Positions 32,145 through 44,000 are shown, numbered from the stretch's first letter. The stretch: DNA of 64,000 nucleotides from Diogma glabrata (GCA_963693315.1 OY856186.1:302228144-302292143), one strand, 5' to 3'. A program made the numbers and translations. Notes: generated by a model from the sequence alone, not told the origin.

Positions 32145-33310
32145 AGTTAACCGAGGTAGCAGAAGTGCTTCAATCAATTTCGCAGAGGTTGGAGATCGGT
32201 CTATAAAATCTCCCTTTTCCCTCCTTTTTCTTCAGGCTTGCCAGGATACAAGATGAGACTTATTCTTGCCGTTACCAGATATTTGGTATCTGGAGCGTAT
32301 TGAGAGATGTGTTGAGTATGGTAGTGAGAACAGAGAAAGTTCAGCCCATTGAGTTCAATGTGTTTGAGCATGATGGCTGAGATGCCGTCGGGTCCAATGC
32401 CAATAGCTTTAGATGGTTTGGCTTTTCTTATTGCATTTTCAATCTCTTTTTCGGAAAATATGTTATCCTCGATATTTTCAGTATTAAGTTTGCGCAGATG
32501 TTTTATTACTGACCTAGTTTTCTTTGGTTTACGATTGGGCAATCATCGAAGGAGATCATGCAGATGTTACCGGTTTGACGCGGATGAGAAACCCTTAATC
32601 ACGTTTCACAGACTTTCATTTGTGCCAAAGTTGGACTTACTCACTAGATCTCTCCATTTATTACGTTTATATTCCATTACTAACTTATTAATTTCCTTAT
32701 TCAGGCCCGGAATTCTAAAATCAGTTTGATCTACCTTACGGCAGTAAGTAAACAGGCTTCCTGTGGGAAGTTTGGTTTAATCTTTTGTATTCTGCCGGGT
32801 GGAATGAAGCGAGTTCTAGCTTTGTTAAAAATTTCTCTGATTTGTGGTATTTGGTGGTGGTATTTCTTACTGAATTCCATTTCAGTAAAATTATTAAAAT
32901 AATCAGCCCAGTCAGCTTTGTTAAAATTAATTAATGTCCATGTCCTCTTCTCGGATTTTATTTCATTTAAGGATCGGCTTAAGGTGATTATGATCAAATA
33001 TTGACTAGAGTTATCTCCTTATTTCCGTATGTTATTATAATACGCAGTTGTTTTAGGTGTTTATCAGTTCCTGGTAATGTGGTTGTACGGCAGGTAACGG
33101 TTTTGTGATGATATCATCGATTTTGTTTATGAGACCATTACAATATAGTTGCATTATTTTCACATCACTTTTGGTTTCCGGATGTGTGTTCATTCGCATT
33201 GTGTTCTGATGCGAGCTCGTGTTTGTATGTTGACTTGATGCTTGGTAATGTTGCAAGGCCTGAGCAGTTTTTGAGATGACACCATTCCTTACAGTTGGTA
33301 CACTAGACGG

Positions 33311-33954
33311 ATGTAGTGTTTTCCCTTAAAATGTTTTTGCGTATTGCACAATGCCATGTTTTAGTTGGACCAGGGTATCTTTTAATACAAGCCATGACGA
33401 GGAGGATTTGAAGCGCTTCTTTATCCAAAAAAAGGAGCGACGGAGTAGCACTTTTTGTCGAAATTTTTGTGATGGTCCTCGGTCGGAACTGGGTTCCGAG
33501 TGCTTCTGGGGCATCGACCCGTCCATCCTATAAAAGCTTTCAAGTATTATCAAGGTAATCATTACATAAAATCCGATATTGTTATGCTTAGGACTAACGT
33601 CCTCATCTTGTAAAAACTTTGTTGTGGCATACGACAATGAACTTTGAAAACCAAGTAAATCATCTGCTGATACCATAATAAATTATGTATGATAATTTAT
33701 AGAAGAGCATACATCGTACGTGATCACAAGAAGGAAATATGCGAGGCGATTAAAACGATTAAAGAACATCAATCAACCAATTTCTTCCAGGAAAGATCGA
33801 AATGTAGATCACAAACTGTATGGGAAAATGGATCACAAAATATATTTTAAAAACCTTAACAAAAGTAGTAAATACTAACTCGAGCAAATTCGAAACAGTT
33901 AAATTTCGACGTAACAAAGTACCTGCTATCGGCGAAATACTATCCGAAATGTTG
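33311..33954. other. No certain gene; possible extension of LINE ORF1
   Basis: A 116-codon open frame on the - strand (33676-33326) has no recognisable domain. By position it could be decayed ORF1 of the Jockey relic. Bases 33900-33960 carry an AAGTACCTGCTATCGGC word that recurs near 46108-46128. Confidence 0.35.
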
Positions 33955-35215
33955 CTGTAGCGACGGATGCGGCGCTCCTCTTCCGGTTCCATGTCCAGAT
34001 TCAAGAACTCTGCTACTCTCCTTCAGGGGCACCACAAATCTTTCTTCGTCAGGTAGGAAGGGAATTCTGAAAAATTCGGCATCATGTGCCATGTCATCAC
34101 ATAGGAACACTTATTCCTTACTTATTACAGTGTCAGCGAATCGGGTGTTCATAGGTCTTCCTATTACTTTATATGTAGTATTAATTTTGTTTTTATCTTT
34201 ACCTCACTCCCAGCTAATGCTTTCAATACATTATTCCTGATTTTTAATTTAAAGTTCACATGTTGCGCATGAGCAATGAATTTCAGCAGTGGGTCAAATG
34301 TTACCTCCAGCAGTTCGGATTTTAAACAGCTAGAATGGCCATGTTTGCAGATGATAAGTTTTGAATTATTTTTAACAAAATGTGTTGTGTAGTAGGAATT
34401 ACAAAATGTGACACAACACATAAAAACCTCAAAGACCAAAATCCCACAACAACATGCATTCTAAGATGTTGATAGACGCAAAATCGTTTTTCTTTTTAGC
34501 CGTGTTCCTTTTTCCATGTGGTGAAAAGCGTTGAAATAGACTTTTCAGTAAAAAGATTCAATTTTCTGGTTTTAAAACATTTCAGGGTATTAGGAGGTTG
34601 TTTTCTGTTGCAACCACGAGTATTTATTGATGTGTTGAGTGGGGTAGTGAGAAAGTTGAATCCTTTGGGTCCAATGTGCTTGAGCATGAGAGTTAAGGTG
34701 CCGTCGGGTCCAATAGCTTTAAATAGCTTAATTTTCTTTATTGCATTCTCAACCTCTACGGAAAATATGATATCCTCTAAAAGTTTAAAGTCTAAATTAT
34801 CTGTATTAATTTTACGCAGATGTCTTAATACTGATCTAGTTTCCTGCCCATGTTTACGTTGCTTTTCTGTAAACTGTGTGTTAAATTTGATTGCGCATTT
34901 CCTGTGGTTTTCGGTTGGGATATGATCGATGGAGATCGTTAACCGGTTGTTGAGGATGAGTTAAGCCCTTAATGGCCTTCCAAAAACTGTCATATGTGCC
35001 ATGGCGTATATTACTAGTTTTCCCCATTTATTTCGTTTATGTTTCGTAACTTACTGACTTATTTGCTTATTGGGGTTCGGAATTCTAGGATCAGTTGGAT
35101 TTGCTTTGCGGATGTCATCTCTTTAAGTGGAAAGCACATAAACTTCCTTTGGAAATGTTAAGCAGTTAACATAACCTTTTGTATTCTACCTACATTTATA
35201 CTATTCGTATGATGG
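33955..35215 (-). mobile_element. Second Jockey-clade LINE relic, internally deleted
   Basis: Same family as 30570-33310. From right to left it has the EN-RT linker, a TSxVLRRLN-like start, an AIGPDGTLTLMLKHIGPKGF block (about 34720-34660) and then, after deletion of the palm, KSISTLFTTWKKE (about 34530-34500). The thumb follows (LLEVTFDPLLKFIAHAQHVN, RNNVLKALAGS), and after another deletion the C-terminus RRVAEFLNLDMEPEEE (about 34010-33965). A 130-150-bp unrelated repeat (34345-34495) interrupts the thumb. It cannot be functional. Confidence 0.75.
34345..34495 (+). repeat. Dispersed unknown repeat, copy 1
   Basis: Contains AACAAAATGTGTTGTGTAGT, GGAATTACAAAATGTGACAC and, further on, CATTCTAAGATGTTGATAGA. 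These blocks recur in the same order at 39546-39660 (+) and inverted at 46555-46665. Here it splits a Jockey relic. Confidence 0.6.
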
Positions 35216-35309
35216 TGAGATTCTTTATTTACAATTGCTGAAACTTGTTCCAAATTGATCTGTAAATAAGTTATTCGGAAACTTATTATTATTTGCGGAT
35301 ATAAAGTAA

Positions 35310-35540
35310 TTGCGGGAGTTGAATCCTTTAAATATTTAGGATTCTATCTGCATACCAATATTAAAGCTAGAATCGCTGCATGTAATCGAACATTGTACTG
35401 TAAAAAAATTATCTATGGGTCATAAGCGTGAGCCTTTCGAGTCAAAACTTACTATTGTTAAGCGAAAGATCTTACGTGTTATCTTTAGTCCAACGAAAGA
35501 CAGAAGTTTCACAGACAAGAGATTCTAGGGCCCGATTAAA
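35310..35540 (+). mobile_element. Short RTE-like LINE fragment
   Basis: Encodes GVESFKYLGFYLHTNIKARIAACNRTLY, a shortened version of the thumb seen at 1038-1130, followed by a degraded KRKILRVIF-like stretch. Internal residues of the LDSNNS loop are deleted. Third copy of this LINE family in the window. Confidence 0.75.
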
Positions 35541-35587
35541 TTTTAAAATCAGATAACTCCTCAGTGAATAGGTTGCAATGCAAACAC

Positions 35588-35735
35588 ATTAAATTAAAGT
35601 AATCTCATCTCAAAGTTTATTTGCATTTTATTATTCAAAGCAGTCTAGTAGAAGTTTATTATTCAAACAAAGAAAAAATACTTTTAAGTTATTTCACAGT
35701 TAGTTTAATGAAGTTAATAACTTAAAATTCAAATC
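35588..35735 (+). repeat. Partial copy of the CACTGAAAA MITE family
   Basis: Shares AAAGTAATCTCATCTC, TTTATTATTCAAACAAAGAA and TTAATGAAGTTAATAACT in order with 50034-50469. The ends are lost. Confidence 0.5.
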
Positions 35736-37340
35736 ATAAACATTTTGAACAAAACCTAAAATTAATTAGTTTATAAAAAGTGAAATTTTAACGCCATACC
35801 TTTTAGTCCATCTCCTACTATATATAAATATACACATACCAACAATATACAATCACATGTTTCATAGTACAGTTGTCTTTCCAGTTTTTCTTCAATTTCT
35901 TTAATTTAAATTCTATTGCATCAATTAAGAGTAATTTAATATCTCATATTTACAACAAATTCAATACAAGCAATTCAATCAATAAACATCATTCACCAAC
36001 AACTTACAATTATAGGTATCTCTTTTTTGTTTTGTTTCTATCATTGCTGTTGGGATAGTGAGAACTCTCAGGATCGAAACATTTTTTATGGCCTATGTCA
36101 TCTTATCTTTGGGGCATTTGTTGTGTTACTCATTCTGTTCCTTCTGATTTTGGTTTTTATTAGTAATTTCAATATAATGCCTATTTTCTTCCTCCAACTT
36201 CGTAATCGATTCTACTAACATTCACGGTCTCTCAAAAAACTTTCATAGCATCCAATACCTTCTCAACCAAAGGAAACCCCATTTACTTTTGCAAACACAA
36301 GTTTCAAATGTTGATAATGCACGATTCGGTTATAAAAATTATTCTCCAGAATTTGCATTTTTTAACACCGTTTAAGAGGGGGTATGGTTTTAAAGACGAA
36401 AAAAAAGAATATTTTTGTGATTTTTTTGCGGCGACATGAGTAATATAGTTTTATTAAATTTAATTAAATATTATTGTACAACTTTTGAAGTATGTCAGAT
36501 GAATTGATATTTCAATGAAAAATATTGATAAAGCCGGTGACGTTGAATCTCCAGAGGCGCCTTGAAAAAAAGTGGTTTTGCGATGAACATTATAACTCGT
36601 TAACGGATCATTTGAAACAAAAAAATTGATATACATTTTATAGGTGATGTATTTCTCGAGGTAATCAGGAAGTTTTTTTTTTTCTATTTATTGCAACACT
36701 TGGAAGTGAAAAACGCTATTTTAGCTCAAAAAATCGCGATTAATGTTATTAAAAAATAGAAGAAAATGAAAAAAAAACTCTTCCTGATTACCTGTTGATT
36801 TATGTGAAGAAGCAATGTTCAAATTTTCAAAAGGATCGGCTCAGTAGATTTTGAGTTCTAATGTTCACGAACTTACAAACAACATTAAATGAGTGAAAAT
36901 ACAACTATAAACGAACGAACAGAAACGAAAATTTGAGAATAATTTCGAGAAAATTTTAGCTATGTTACAGTAAACAACCGATCAGCAGAAAGTGTGCCAG
37001 TAAACTAGTTTATATCCGATGTACCTGATAATATACAATATGTACAATGTCAGCTTACATTCTTTGAAAGACAGGTATAAACAGACAGACAGGTATAAAA
37101 ATCAGGTATTACGGCCGGTTGTTTGAAACGCTGTAACTCCGTTAGTTTTACTCGGATTGACTTAAAATTTCTACACAATATTCTCGACATATTGTTCATT
37201 TAGAAAAAAAATAAAAAAAAAAATAGAAAAAAATAATTTTAAAACGATTAAACACGCAATGATGTTAAATATACAAGCTCCTCCAGAATGAAACAAGTTG
37301 TATTTCTGAATTGAGCTTTATCTGACTCAAAATCATCGTA
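35736..37340. other. AT-rich DNA, no gene recognised
   Basis: No supported coding sequence; short frames at 35873-36218 are low-complexity. A small inverted repeat pairs AGGTAATCAGGAAG (about 36659-36672) with its complement near 36781-36795, enclosing T- and A-runs. Another stretch (36380-36560) resembles 46850-47000 loosely (AGCCGGTG..GTTGAATCT words). Confidence 0.4.
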
Positions 37341-37347
37341 AATTAAC

Positions 37348-38050
37348 ATGACATCTATTGGTGTTATTTATACCGTCGTACTTACTACCATAATCAAACC
37401 TTGGGACCATTTTGTCAACCCTTTTCCATTAAAATTTGATTTTATCGATCTAGAAGAAAGGGAATCTATCAAACTTTTGGGGGTTGAGGTTGAAAATGAT
37501 ATGAAATGGAATACTCACATTTTCAATCTTGCTAAGAGCGCGGTTCAAAAGTTAGGATATCTAGGGCGTTGTCGTAAGTTTTTCAATAGCGAACAGCTTC
37601 TTTTAATATATAAATCATTTATTCGCCCCTGCATGGAGTACTGTTCTCACATCTGGGGTGGTGCATACCCAACCTCTTTAAAATGTCTAGACACTGTCCA
37701 ACGGAAAGCAATTAAATTGATCGGCAATTCAAATCTTACAAACGAGCTTGATTCGTTACAGCATAGAAGAAATGTCGCTGATTTGACGATATTTTACAAA
37801 TACATTATGAATGAGTACTCTTCAGAGGAGATCAAATCAATACTACCCAAACCCGCTATTTTTTCTCGTTCAACCAGAGCATCAGCCATGGCCCACCCAT
37901 TCACTGTTCAAATAACAAAATGTAGAACTGTCGCCTTTCAATGTGATTTTTTCAACCGTGTTTCTTATCTTTGGAATTCCTTGCCCTTATGGGTTTTCCC
38001 TGATTATTTTAATCCCCGACTTTTTCCCTGATTATTTTAATCCCCGACTA
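37348..38050 (+). mobile_element. LINE RT C-terminal fragment (I/CR1-like), open frame
   Basis: A 227-codon frame (37348-38031) encodes KLLGVEVENDMKWNTHIFNLAKSA, LIYKSFIRPCMEYCSHIWGGA, DTVQRKAIKLIGN, SLQHRRNVADLTIFYKY and FNRVSYLWNSLPLWVFP, a LINE thumb and C-terminus. It lacks the palm. At its end a 24-bp unit (37998-38021) is tandemly repeated at 38026-38049, shifting the natural end. The same family is seen at 30775-31153 (-) and 42615-42800 (+). Confidence 0.8.
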
Positions 38051-38189
38051 TGTCCACCAATTTCTTAAAGAAACATAATCCATTTCCACAATCCACAGTT
38101 GGCATGGTATCTTCGGATATTCAGAGACGTTAATTTATAATTTATTTAAATTAACACTAAACATTTCTAACTTAGTATTAAAAAAAAAC

Positions 38190-39270
38190 AGACACAATCG
38201 ATGATATCTTAATCACTGCACCTAATGCTCAAATTATATTAGCAGGTGATTTCAACGTCCACCACAAAGATGGCTACGTTTCTCCACCAAAACATTGGAA
38301 TGGGTAATATGCTAAATTTCTAGCTGATTCCAATAAGCTTACTCATCTAGTAAATAGGTCTACCTATATTCCAAATATTATCAGTCATTATTCTAATCTA
38401 TCTTTTCATAAAAACTCATTCTCACCCAAATATAATTGCTCGAAATAGGTCTCGACCGTCAAGCTCAAAAATTGTCTCCTACTCGAATGGTTTGGCATTG
38501 CTGTATATGTAATTGGCAGAAACTTAATAAATTCCACATCGAAATCGGCTGCCGTTTATTTCTGCAGTATAAAAATGCTATCCAAGCAACTGCATTGATC
38601 ACGCTCATTTTTCTTCTGGGAATGAACATTTTTATTCCAACTAGTAATATAAAAAATAGAAATTGGTCCAAATCCTGGTTTTCTAATGAATTTTATATTG
38701 CTAAAATTATTAAAATGTTTTCGTTTAATAAATACTAGAGCGATAAATCTCCAAGCAGTAGATCTTTTTACAGCAGGGCTAGAAACTATTGTCATAATTA
38801 ATTTGAAAAACTAAATTTCTCTTCAACTGCACCGGTAACAAAGCAAAGACAAATCTACTTGCGGCAAATTTTTCTCCTAACTCTGTCGTTTCACATTCCA
38901 CAGCAATGCACAAAATTTATTTACTACCAAGAATTTTGCGGTTAACAATCCTTAATCTAAAACGTTGCGCTGATACCCTTTATTTATTTACTAACCAGTC
39001 TTTTTCATTTATCCCTTCGCTCCGGTCATTATCCATTTCTGTGGCAACTAACTAATGTTGAATTACTCCCGAAAAGAGCCAAGTCTCACCCATTGCGTTA
39101 ACGTCGATACTTGCTAAAATTATGGAAAAAATTATCAATTACAAGCTAATGCCATCTCGAAAACAATCTTCTCCACCATCGCCATTACCGATTTTGTCGC
39201 ATCAACCTGCTATCTTTCCTTTCCTATGGTTAACACGTGCAGCGAGCATTAGAGATCTATAACCTAAGTC
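38190..39270 (+). mobile_element. LINE endonuclease-to-RT start, degenerate
   Basis: Encodes IILAGDFNVHHKDG (the GDFN core of AP-type LINE endonucleases, about 38235-38275) and an EN-RT linker with SKSWFSNEFYIAK. Near 39040-39200 come VELLPKRAKS, KIMEKIINYKLM-like and NNLLHHRHYRF, the start of RT. Several stops and shifts are present. Because the RT C-terminus of the same style lies upstream (37348-38050), the pieces come from two copies or a rearrangement. Confidence 0.6.
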
Positions 39271-39339
39271 ATTAACCCGAACAATAAATAATTAAAAAAA
39301 ATACTATTTCTGTGAATGAAATTAACTTTATTCTTATAT

Positions 39340-39545
39340 CATGAATGTTTTATTTGAAATTGATTGAAATTTGATTAAAAGTGGTTGAATTAATGTTCAC
39401 ATAAACATAACCTGCGGTGTCTCAATTATACCATTCTGTATTTGTTCTGATTCAATTTCAAGGTTTTGATTCGCCATATTCGCTCTCGCAACGAGGTTCC
39501 GACAACCGAATTTCGATGGATATAGAACATTTTTTTTAATAAAAA
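39340..39545 (+). repeat. Partial copy of the CACTGAAAA MITE family
   Basis: Matches the right half of 50034-50469: TTCACATAAACAT, GTGTCTCAATTA, ATTCTGTATTTGTTC, GAGGTTCCGACAACCG and ATTTCGATGGATATAGAAC in order. Left end missing. Confidence 0.55.
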
Positions 39546-39660
39546 GTGTTGTGTAATAGGAATTGCAATATGTGTCACCACAGAATAACTCATAGATACA
39601 TTTTAATACCCAGGTCTCAACAATATCCGTTCTGAGGTGTTGTTTGACGCTTTTCTAAAA
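39546..39660 (+). repeat. Dispersed unknown repeat, copy 2
   Basis: AAAGTGTTGTGTAATAGGAA, TTGCAATATGTGTCACCACA and TCCGTTCTGAGGTGTTGTTT blocks correspond to 34345-34495. Confidence 0.6.
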
Positions 39661-39779
39661 CGTTTGTCGGTTGGTGACAATATTTGTAAAGTACAACGAG
39701 ATCAGCGACATTGCGACGACCTTTCAGAATCACAAATCAAGATTTGATGTTAAATTTGGTTTACCCACAATTCCTAGAC

Positions 39780-40260
39780 GATGATTTTGAACGGAGTCCA
39801 AAGATCCAAAAACCAGGAGTATCGATAAGCTTACATATAGAAGTGGTTTAAAAAAGCTTCATAGAAGAAACAATAAAGAACTATGTACATAATCGAGTTC
39901 TGAATGAAAAACCAACACAAGACGCTGCAGAAAAAAACCAATTGCCTCGCAGCACTAGATGCATTTTGGCGCAACTAAGATCCAGTTGATCACGAATATT
40001 AAATCATTAAATAAACCGAATCGACCTCCAAATTATTGACAAGTGTCCCGCATGTGAAGGCACCCCACATGATGTGGACCACCTATTTACATCTGTGGAT
40101 CTGTGGTACCGCCCAAGTGGTACCGTTCCGTAGCAGAGCTTCTGAATTTAGAAACGGAATCGAACGAGTAGCACTTTATCAACGTCGCTACAACAACGGA
40201 GTCCAATAGAGCCAAACTGAAACAGGAAGCTGAGATTTTTATACGTGCTCTTTACCATCG
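39780..40260 (+). mobile_element. Jockey-clade LINE C-terminal relic
   Basis: Encodes FIEETIKNYVHNRVLNEKPTQD, LPRSTRCILAQLRSS, IDKCPACEGTPHDVDHLFT (CxxC..HxxxH zinc-like motif of Jockey C-termini) and a frame-shifted WYRPS-AEFLNLE-like end near 40110-40180. It is the + strand counterpart of 30570-30775. Confidence 0.75.
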
Positions 40261-40261
40261 C

Positions 40262-41055
40262 TATTATGTAATCTTTACAGGGTAAACCATTGGAAATTGC
40301 GACGTACTTGTTTTGCCACGCCAGTCGGCGAATTTTATAGGTTCTCGTTTAGTAAGCGTCTCTTTGCCCAAAATTTATTCGTTGTTTATACATTTTATCA
40401 TTTAAAGATAGGCAGACTGTCGTTAAAGAAACCAATTTATAAATATCGAATTGATTGATTTCAGGAAAGTTTTGGGCAGACATATTTTCATCGTCAGTAT
40501 AACCGCAGCGATATTTTCAATACAACCCTTATCAACATCGATACTCGTAATATATGGGATAGATGCTAGATAGATCTTGAAGCAAACTTTTATCATCGCC
40601 ATTACGGAGAAGTAAATGGTCTTTTACAATATGAGACAGATTCTGTGATGCGGTTAATATTTCTCCCAGCCTTCCATTGTTTTCGTCGTGGGTCGTCTTA
40701 GAAAATTATAGGTTGTAAAACTCGTCAAGGTTGCCGTTCGAACTATAAATATTTTGAATCGTGTGTCAAATATGGCTTGGTTTTTTTCTCATAATTTGAT
40801 CAACATGTTTTTTTAAATGGGTAACTAAACAATCTGTTATATAATAAAATATGACATATGCCAATATTCCATGCTGTTCCCACGAGCTTGGACAAAATAA
40901 AGGTCACCAATAGGCCTTCACTCATACCTGTTGGAAGTCTATCCTGTTCTGTCATTTCTTGTATGTTTTATAGTTTTTCTCTATTAACTTGAACATCGAT
41001 AATCGAAAAAAAAGTTCAGTTTTAACAGAGGGTTCCAAGTGGTAAGTGTTAACTA
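40262..41055. other. No gene recognised
   Basis: AT-rich DNA without supported frames, between the Jockey relic and the DD41D transposon. Confidence 0.4.
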
Positions 41056-41950
41056 AAGGGTGTTCCTTTAAGGATTTTTTTTTTAATTAAAAGAAAAACA
41101 TAATGTTTACATTGAAAATATCTTTATTTTTGCATTATATAAAAGTTGAAGGTTTGCCATTTATGTTTTAAAAATAATATCATGTAAGTGACCACATCTT
41201 GATGCTCTACAGATGGTGACTCTCTTGTCAAAATTTTCGATGACTTTCACACGTTGGGCTGAATCTCGCCAATAACACGAATAATCTCCGCTTTTAATTC
41301 ATCAACCGTCTGTGGGTTATTGCGGTAGACTTGTGATTTAGCATAGCTCCGAAGAAAGAAGTCTAAAGGCGTCAGATCACAAGATCTTGGTGGCCATTCA
41401 ACATGACCATTTCTTGAGATAACTCGTCCAGGAAACTTTTGCCTCAATAAATCCATTGTTAGAGCTGCTGTATGACAAGTGGCTCCATCCTGTTGAAACC
41501 GCATGTCATGCAGATCAATATTCACCAATTCACGCCACAAAAAATCACGAATCATGCTTCTGTATCGTTCTCCATTCACGGTAACCGTGTTGCCTTCATC
41601 ATCATGAAAAAAGTAAGGTCCAATGACTCCACCGCTCCATAAACCGCACCAAACTGTAACTTTTTTTGAATACAAACCTTACTGAATGATTTCTCTTGGA
41701 TTCTCTTCACTCCAAATGCGACAATTTTGCTTGTTTACATAACCACGTAATTTACGAATAACATTTTTTACAGAACGCCCATTTTCATAATAAAGCTGAA
41801 CAAATTTAACACGTTGTTCCATACTATACGATGACATTTTAACAAATGGCAAACCTTCCTCTTTCCAAATGTCAAATTAGAAAAAAAAAAATGGAGGTCA
41901 ATATGGCTGAATTGACAGCTTTAAAAAAAAATCCCTAATGGAACACCCGA
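41056..41950 (-). mobile_element. Internally deleted DD41D (rosa-type) mariner-group transposon
   Basis: 895 bp with terminal repeats AAGGGTGTTCC...(41056) and the complement of TCGGGTGTTCC (to 41950), flanked by TA (41054-41055 and 41951-41952). T-runs follow the repeats on both sides. The - strand encodes a shortened transposase (separate entry). A full rosa-type element is expected to be longer, so this is a deletion derivative. Confidence 0.8.
41247..41837 (-). pseudogene. DD41D transposase, first catalytic Asp region deleted
   Basis: ATG at 41837 starts the helix-turn-helix part (MEQRVKFVQLYYENGRSVKNVI), which jumps at RKLRG straight to YVNKQNCRIW. The segment with the DExHF-type first Asp is missing. 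A TAA follows REIIQ (about 41680). The frame then runs KKVTVWCGLWSGGVIGPYFF, FQQDGATCHTA (second Asp) and CDLTPLDFFL (third Asp). The Asp of QQD and the Asp of PLD are 41 residues apart, hence DD41D. It ends early at a TGA after GEIQPNV. It cannot catalyse transposition. Confidence 0.8.
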
Positions 41951-41952
41951 TA

Positions 41953-42614
41953 TAACGTGGTTCGCTTGGTAGTTGGTCGTTCAACTGCTCAACTGCTGCC
42001 TGCCACCAATTGATCAGCATCTTTAGTGGCAACCTTCGGTTGAGATCGACATTTCTTTAAATTAAACTATTCATTATGAAGATTCACTTGTATTCTATTT
42101 AGTCTAGTTATTTACACGATACAGCATTGCTGTTACAATTTATCGCTGAAAACATTATCACCTACCGTATTAAACTGTTGTTATGCAAAGAAAATTGCTT
42201 TCATTTCGTTTCTAGAAAGAGTGCCGCGCACCTTATTATCTATCAATCATAATTACTCTATTTAACGAATTCCAAGCATTTGTTTACCGTCATTAACATT
42301 TTGTTTTTAACTTAAATGTTACGAATTACAACAAAAACAAATATTTTATAATAGTAATTAAAATATTTTGCAGTATTTCACAAATGTTAAATACAATTTT
42401 GTCTCTCATTTTACATTGGAAGAAGACACGATGTAGTATGTTGTTTAATTATGAGTGTTACGTGTTGTTGATAAATTAAACGTTTAATTAAAAATTGCTT
42501 CAGTAATACACACGTTAAGATATCTCTCGTTTATCGATTTTACACAAGCCTTCAAAATAATGCGTTACACCAGAGCAACAATAGCAGCCTATGATTTTGC
42601 GGTTGGAGTAATAA
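41953..42614. other. No gene recognised
   Basis: No supported coding sequence. AT-rich with a more GC-balanced patch at 41955-42050. Confidence 0.4.
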
Positions 42615-42800
42615 GATGTAAAACTTTTGATTTTCAACGTAATTTTTTAACAGAGCCTCGGAACTCTAGAATGCTTTCCTAGCGTGTGGTTTTCCTGATA
42701 ATTTTAATACTCAAAACTTAAAAATCAATTTCGTTCATTAATTCCTCAAAGAAAATTGAGTAACAATCACAAATCCTAGTTACCTACTTAGTTTTTTGTA
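42615..42800 (+). mobile_element. LINE C-terminal scrap (family of 37348-38050)
   Basis: Encodes RCKTFDFQRNFLTEPRNSRML and VVFPDNFNTQ..HxFLKEN, aligning with CRTVAFQCDFFNRVSYLWN and WVFPDYFNP..NFLKKH of the larger copy. Frame broken. Confidence 0.6.
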
Positions 42801-43876
42801 AAATCCAATATAGTTACCCGCTCCAAACCGCCCCTAACATGGAGAACCGACACTTGAAAAGACTCGTCCACTGACTGGTAAAACAGAGATAAGTATATAT
42901 TTGAAGCATGAGAGTTGTATAACCGATTGATTGCTTTTGAAATCACATCAACAATCAAATTAGTTTGATTTTTAAACTTAAGTGCTAAAAGGTTATTATT
43001 TTCTATATCGAAGATAACAGTTGATTTTGTTTTGGGGTCAATATTTACAAATTTTCAATTGTATTGAAATACCATGTTATATAGATGGATGAAAAGTAAA
43101 CGAAATTGTTCTAATGAATTTACAATGTAGATAAATATTATTAAATTTTTCACAGTTCAATTTAAAAAAATGATGGAGATTATGGTATGTGTAAGCTATA
43201 GTAAATAGTTCGTAATAGACATGATTGAATTTTATTATTTAAAAAATATGAAAAACTCATAAAAAATTAAATTTGAAAGATGTATAGGGGCTTACATGGT
43301 TGAAAAGAAAAATTTGTAGGTCGGTATAAATAAATAATAATATGTAGGTCAATATGCTGCTCCACAGTGATATAATGCACGAAATGCACGTTTCGAAGGT
43401 TTTCATTTCGATTCCTGAACCTCACGAACCCTTCAAAGGTCGGCTCGAGATCATTCTCCTTCCCGTAACACCTTTCTTTCTCTTTATTTTCGTTAGGTTT
43501 GTGATCATATAGCACAATTTCGACCAAATCTCTCCATAACTCTTTGTCGTAGTGTGGATACAGAATACAGATGTGTTCAACCAACCGGTACGCTTAGACA
43601 TCATACTCAAATAAATGTCTATAAATAATTCGAAATTCAATCAATCACTTCTATATAAAATCGATTTACAAACCATTATTTTTTTGAAACAAAAATTTCA
43701 CTTATTTTTCCAGAAAACCCCATTAGAATTAATTTTACCAAGAATTTTTATTCGTAGGTTTGACATTCTATAAAAAATTCATAGAAAGGAAATTTTAATT
43801 TATAATTATAAGTTTTTTTTATTCAGATTTTATAGATAATAAATTGCGTATGATCTTCTTCTTCTATCTTCTACCT
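42801..43876. other. No gene recognised
   Basis: AT-rich. Frames on the - strand at 43267-43640 show no domain and overlap each other. Nothing else was seen. Confidence 0.4.
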
Positions 43877-44000
43877 TCTATATACATATATAAAAATGAA
43901 TGTTTGTTTGTTCGTATTTGATAAACTCCGAAACCACTGCACCTATTTGAAAAATTCTTTCACCATTTGAAAGGTATATTATGCCAGATGAACATAGACT
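43877..44000 (+). mobile_element. Non-autonomous Helitron 5' end candidate
   Basis: TCTATATACATATATAAAAA, then TGAATGTTTGTTTGTTCG, CTCCGAAACCACTGCACC and a TTTGAAAGGTATATTATG segment. This is the layout often seen at 5' ends of insect Helitrons (TC start, TATA-rich, then an ACTGCACC-like core). No Rep/helicase frame is present nearby. Confidence 0.45.

Larger units (their letters stand above)
30570..33310 (-). mobile_element. Jockey-clade LINE relic, mosaic and interrupted
   Basis: Right to left: ORF1 end with the Cys/His motif CTNCKEWCHLKNCSGL (about 33280-33230), the endonuclease start (KIMQLYCNGLINKID, about 33165), then a deletion of most of the endonuclease. The EN-RT linker (REKRTW-like, ADWADYF) follows. 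RT carries IGPDGISAIMLKHI, FRKAHSTTTALL, ALDLSKAFDTVSHAALL and RQGVPQGGVLSPSLF, and in place of YADD the palm reads VIDADCTVL. The thumb ends at ALAGSSWV (about 31180). After a foreign LINE segment (31153-30775) it resumes with PNRVFNSKPPQIAAEEVKLPR and the Jockey C-terminus AEFLNLDLE (about 30600). An RTE tail sits inside at 31908-32144. It is dead. Confidence 0.8.
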
